From the NCBI RefSeq assembly GCF_036785885.1, contig NC_092317.1, forward strand, positions 8,806,501 to 8,870,500: DNA of 64,000 nt, in the 5' to 3' direction. Shown here piece by piece: positions 60,655-64,000 of the stretch; positions within the stretch are counted from its first letter, which is position 1; the number at the start of each line of letters is the position of its first letter. The notes below the pieces were generated by a model, which saw nothing but the letters and a program-made list of their open reading frames with translations, made no database searches and was not told the origin of the DNA. Made by a program: the position numbers and the translations under genes. This stretch comes from Coffea arabica (Eukaryota; Streptophyta; Magnoliopsida; Gentianales; Rubiaceae).

Positions 60655-61353
60655 CTCGAACCTACAGTTCAAAGAAAAAGCTCAGTGGCTGATATGAAAG
60701 ACAACCTAGCTCTACAACTTTTAGTGCCATATCTTCCAAAATCAAGTTATGGACGGAGCTTATGGTCTTGTTGCTTAGGAAGGGCCGAGCTATCCATAAA
60801 CATATAAATGCACGCACACACTTATTTTTCCTCCTTCAACACTTACCTTATTTAATAAGCCAAAAACCTCTTTTGTAGATAGAGCCATCTAAGTAATGCT
60901 TAATAGACACCCGTTAAGATGTAATTAAGGTGCTAAATTTTTTACAAAGTAAAATTAATTAAGAAAAGTATATAAATACAAGGTAGAACAACAATTGTAG
61001 GTTGAGTATGAATTAAGTGCATTAATGAGAGCTCGCTAGGCACCTGTTCAAAAAAAACCCTTGTGAAGATTGCAAGACAAGCCCCATAAAATCATATATA
61101 AGATGGAGAGCATGTTCAGCACAAAATGTCATGTCAGACTAAGCTGTACTAATACAGCATTAAAAAGAACCCAAAAGAAATTACCTGCAAACATTAATCA
61201 CTAATATTTACAAAAACCAATTCAGTTGCGCTACATTTTCCATGACCTAAAGGTTAGCGCGTATCAACAACAGGTAGTGGGATCATATTACAGAAACTTT
61301 AGCCATCATTTTACTAGAAGGCTCAGCATAAGACACTGCAACTTTTTTAACAA
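60655..61353. other. 3' flank of the callose synthase gene
   Basis: AT-rich DNA without a recognised gene. The callose synthase 3' untranslated region should occupy its right part (about 61100-61353). Confidence 0.45.
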
Positions 61354-63585
61354 TCACACCTCAACATTGGCTTTGTTCCCAGCTAAAATAAGAGAGATCT
61401 CCAATCCACGACTGAATGCTTGGTTAAAGAGGAGACGAGATTGGAAAGTGGAGATGAATGGGAACCAAGATAACATTGCAATTGGGGCGAAAATAATCAT
61501 ACCCATCCCGGCATCATACATTCGAGCAAACTCCTTGACTGATTCCCAGAGTCCTAAACTCCTCACTACTCTCTTCCACGTGATAGCAAGCTGTGTCAAC
61601 ACAACAAATACGATTTATGAACTCGAGATATAATCATATACAAAAGAACGTGACGAATCTGGCATTCCTGACATCCCCTGGAAAGTGCAAACAAATCTAA
61701 AGCACCTAAACTAATGAACTGATTTATGGCGGTATACCACCACATAATAAAGTCATAATTGTTCGATTTACCTAAAGAAGTATTAATAATTGCACTCATA
61801 GGAGGAAAAAATTAGCATGTTTCAACTCAATTTACTTACACATATGATGAGCCATCCAGTAGCAATAAATGCAAGGATGCTAGCAAACAAGTCTGGAACA
61901 GAGAGTTTAGTGAACACCACGACAAGGACTAGGGCTGCAATAAGCGCCAAGGCTGTAACTCCCTGAGTGAATCGGAGCATCAGCTGGAAGTTTGTGGATT
62001 TTTTAGGGGTAAAAGTAAATATCTGCAAAAGGAAAAGACAATGAATTATTGGTACCTAAGACAGCAGAAAAAGAACAACTAGTATGCTGTATACCACACA
62101 ATAGAGAAAACTTCGAGGCATAAAAGAAAATTTTCATCAAGGCACAAACCTTGAAGATCAAGACTATTCCAACAAGTACGACCCAAGAGAAGCCATAGAT
62201 CTGAAGAATGAGAGGAGATGTTAAGATCAATGAAAAGGAGAAAAAAGAAAAGAGAAGGAAAAAAAAAAATCAACTATTGATGCAACTGGAATTAATTATG
62301 CAAACCTCACAAGCATATCACCTAAGACATCATATTTACGAAGATGTGGAAAGTGCTAAACATTGGATATCAGACAAAGAAAGGCACCATAGGGGAAAAC
62401 TTTCGCTTGTTCAGGTCCTTCTTAAAGAGATACGTGATAACATCATTTCCAACTAAGCATCAGAAAAAAATAAGTATCCAATCTTGCAGGTTTGCTGTTC
62501 ACAATAGCCAAGTCCTCAATCTACTATTAGCAGTAAGGGAACAAACCAAATTTTCCCTTCTCAGTATCAGAATATGGGACTGCTAGAAACCAGTTCTTCG
62601 CTTTTAGGTTGAGATAATTGTGCGGCATAAGAACTAAAATGTCTCACATCATAATGAAAGGTTATATTCTGATTTCAGAAACTGGGTTTCCACTCTGGAT
62701 GAGCTGGCATAAGAACCAACTAAGTGGAAGCAGTCAGGGCCAATGATTAGAAATGGTAAGACAATTTATCACCAATTCCCAAAATTTAACAAAGTTCACA
62801 GAATAAGTAATATATTATCATTAATTAAGCTATCAAACTAAAAAATCTAACTTAGTATAATAGAAACATTTGCCAAGAAAGCTTAGAAAAGTATTACCGC
62901 AAGTGAAGTGTGCTTCCCAGTTAGATTAAGTTTGTATACAATGCCATACTGAAACATGAGAAACCTCGAGCTCAACATGGTCTCAAGTATACGACCTCTC
63001 CAAGTCTGGATATGCATCTGTGGCAAAAAAAGACACAGAAAAACTTTGAATGAGAAGAGAGAAAACGAAGGGTAAACATAATGATGTTCTCCTCCTAGTC
63101 CTAGACACTTCTCCACTCCAAATAGTAAAAAAGAAGGGAGCCTAGAGCATAAGCTCAAAGAAAGGCCTTGCATGTGAAAAAATAGTAATGAGCATATTAA
63201 GTCAAATCAATGTGATTGCAAAGTAACAAATAAACCTGTTTTATGGAAGAGGGCACCCCGGGCGAGGAGGGGAGGGATGGAGGGAGGGGTATAGGGTCGA
63301 AGCAGAACTCCAACAGAAAATATAAAGACAGGCTTGTTAAGCAAAACATAGCTCATGTGCAACTTTATGTGGATTGAAAATGGTACAATTTGCGTTGCTA
63401 CTAAACATAGAAAAACATTCGCGTGGGGGAGGGGGGTGGGGGTGGTGTTGGAGGGGGCTGGGGGAAAAATCTCATACGAAACCTGTTCTTCATCCCACCA
63501 AGACTCCCAGCTATTGTCACCCTTAACACCAACTCCGCCTTTATACATAAGCCAGCTTGTCCAATCATCAAAATCCTCTACAGTC
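61354..63585 (-). CDS. CALS9: Callose synthase C-terminus (CALS9/GSL10-like), partial
   Basis: The last five exons on the - strand: 63585-63483, 63017-62898, 62200-62150, 62022-61840, 61590-61354 (230 residues). Phases agree at every junction. The upstream part of this roughly 1900-residue protein lies beyond the right edge. Seen are TVEDFDDWTSWLMYKGGVGV, SWESWWDEEQMHIQT, GRILETMLSSRF, YGIVYKL and then membrane segments IYGFSWVVLVGIVLIFK, GVTALALIAALVLVVVF and FASILAFIATGWLIIC, ending FNQAFSRGLEISLILAGN. The closing KANVEV resembles Arabidopsis CALS9/GSL10 rather than CALS10/GSL8. These plasma-membrane enzymes make beta-1,3-glucan; GSL10 is needed for pollen development. Its catalytic region is not in the window. 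Confidence 0.9.
63257..63470 (+). repeat. Two G-rich tracts in a callose synthase intron
   Basis: Around 63257-63298 (GGGCGAGGAGGGGAGGGATGG, GGGAGGGG) and 63423-63466 (GGGGGAGGGGGGTGGGGGTGG, then GGGGGCTGGGGG). The gene is on the other strand, so its transcript is C-rich here while the coding DNA strand's complement could form quadruplexes. Confidence 0.8.
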
Positions 63586-64000
63586 CTGCACAGAACATGC
63601 AAAGTCTGTAAAAATTACCAAGAAAAAGATGAGCACCTTAATTGCTCACAGATTAAAAGGATTAAGAGAAACTTCACTAAGAAAATTATTATTTATTCAT
63701 TTCAGCAGTGGTTAACACCTTTGAAGATGCATTACAATGCCTTCTATTCTTGTTATGATCTTAATTCAGATTGATTCAGGTCTGTTGGATTAAGCTCACT
63801 TTATTTTAATATTGTCAAGGTACTTAGTAATACTCCTGGAATTCCATGACTTTTACAGAAAGTAATTAATCTGCTCATCCAATAGATGGGTCCTTGTAGG
63901 AATTAATGTCTTAGCTGGAGCAAGGTTCAGTTTTAGGAGTTTAGATTTGTAAGATCTCTCTTTCAATTATTTGAAATATAATTCTTTGCAATGAAGTATA
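63586..64000. other. Intron of the callose synthase gene at the window edge
   Basis: AT-rich sequence with no coding similarity. An upstream exon carrying the segment before TVEDFDDW should lie past the right edge. Confidence 0.55.

Overview
This window is nuclear DNA of a flowering plant. Genes are intron-rich with GT..AG splice sites, intergenic DNA is AT-rich, and there is a plant-type Ty1-copia LTR element, Mutator-, hAT-, Stowaway- and Tourist-like elements, degenerate TTTAGGG repeats and a decayed copy of mitochondrial rpl16. The proteins look eudicot. Several of the small foldback repeats look like ones I associate with Gentianales such as coffee, but that placement is weak inference.

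Six host genes can be supported. From left to right: (1) AZG2-like adenine/guanine permease, + strand, single exon, 7675-9297. (2) A protein with two B3 domains, - strand, six coding exons spread over 25811-13508. It has a tandem 66-residue acidic repeat between the domains and a complete copia element in intron 3. (3) AIRP2-like RING E3 ubiquitin ligase, + strand, five exons, 35378-37550. (4) Nucleoporin NUP155, + strand, 13 exons, 40067-52816. (5) GDSL esterase/lipase, - strand, two exons, 57104-55707. (6) The last five exons of a callose synthase (CALS9/GSL10-like), - strand, 63585-61354, with the rest beyond the right edge. I derived the splice junctions of all multi-exon genes by hand, and codon phase closes across every junction.

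Mobile DNA fills most of the rest. The most notable piece is the copia element at 15633-20647. It has two identical 145-bp LTRs, an ATAAC target duplication, a primer-binding site and a polypurine tract. Its interior is a head-to-tail chimera of two different gag-pol copies, both lacking reverse transcriptase, and at their junction lies a perfect 170-bp palindrome built from a captured LEA_3 (SAG21/LEA5-type) coding fragment. Other elements with readable ends are a 2.4-kb MULE-like element with an 86-bp terminal inverted repeat and a 9-bp target duplication (3097-5488), a smaller relative (11858-12611), one hAT-like element nested in another (10268-11732 with 10857-11635), two more hAT-like elements (29666-30141; 54448-55139, the latter ending in a 196-bp palindrome), and a third MULE-like element beside the rpl16 relic (58857-60244).

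The genes do not form a pathway. They are unrelated housekeeping and regulatory genes (nuclear pore, callose synthesis, purine transport, ubiquitination, transcription, lipid hydrolysis). The B3 gene is the one most affected by mobile DNA, and the AIRP2-like promoter has a MITE-like element ending about 30 bp upstream of its TATA box.
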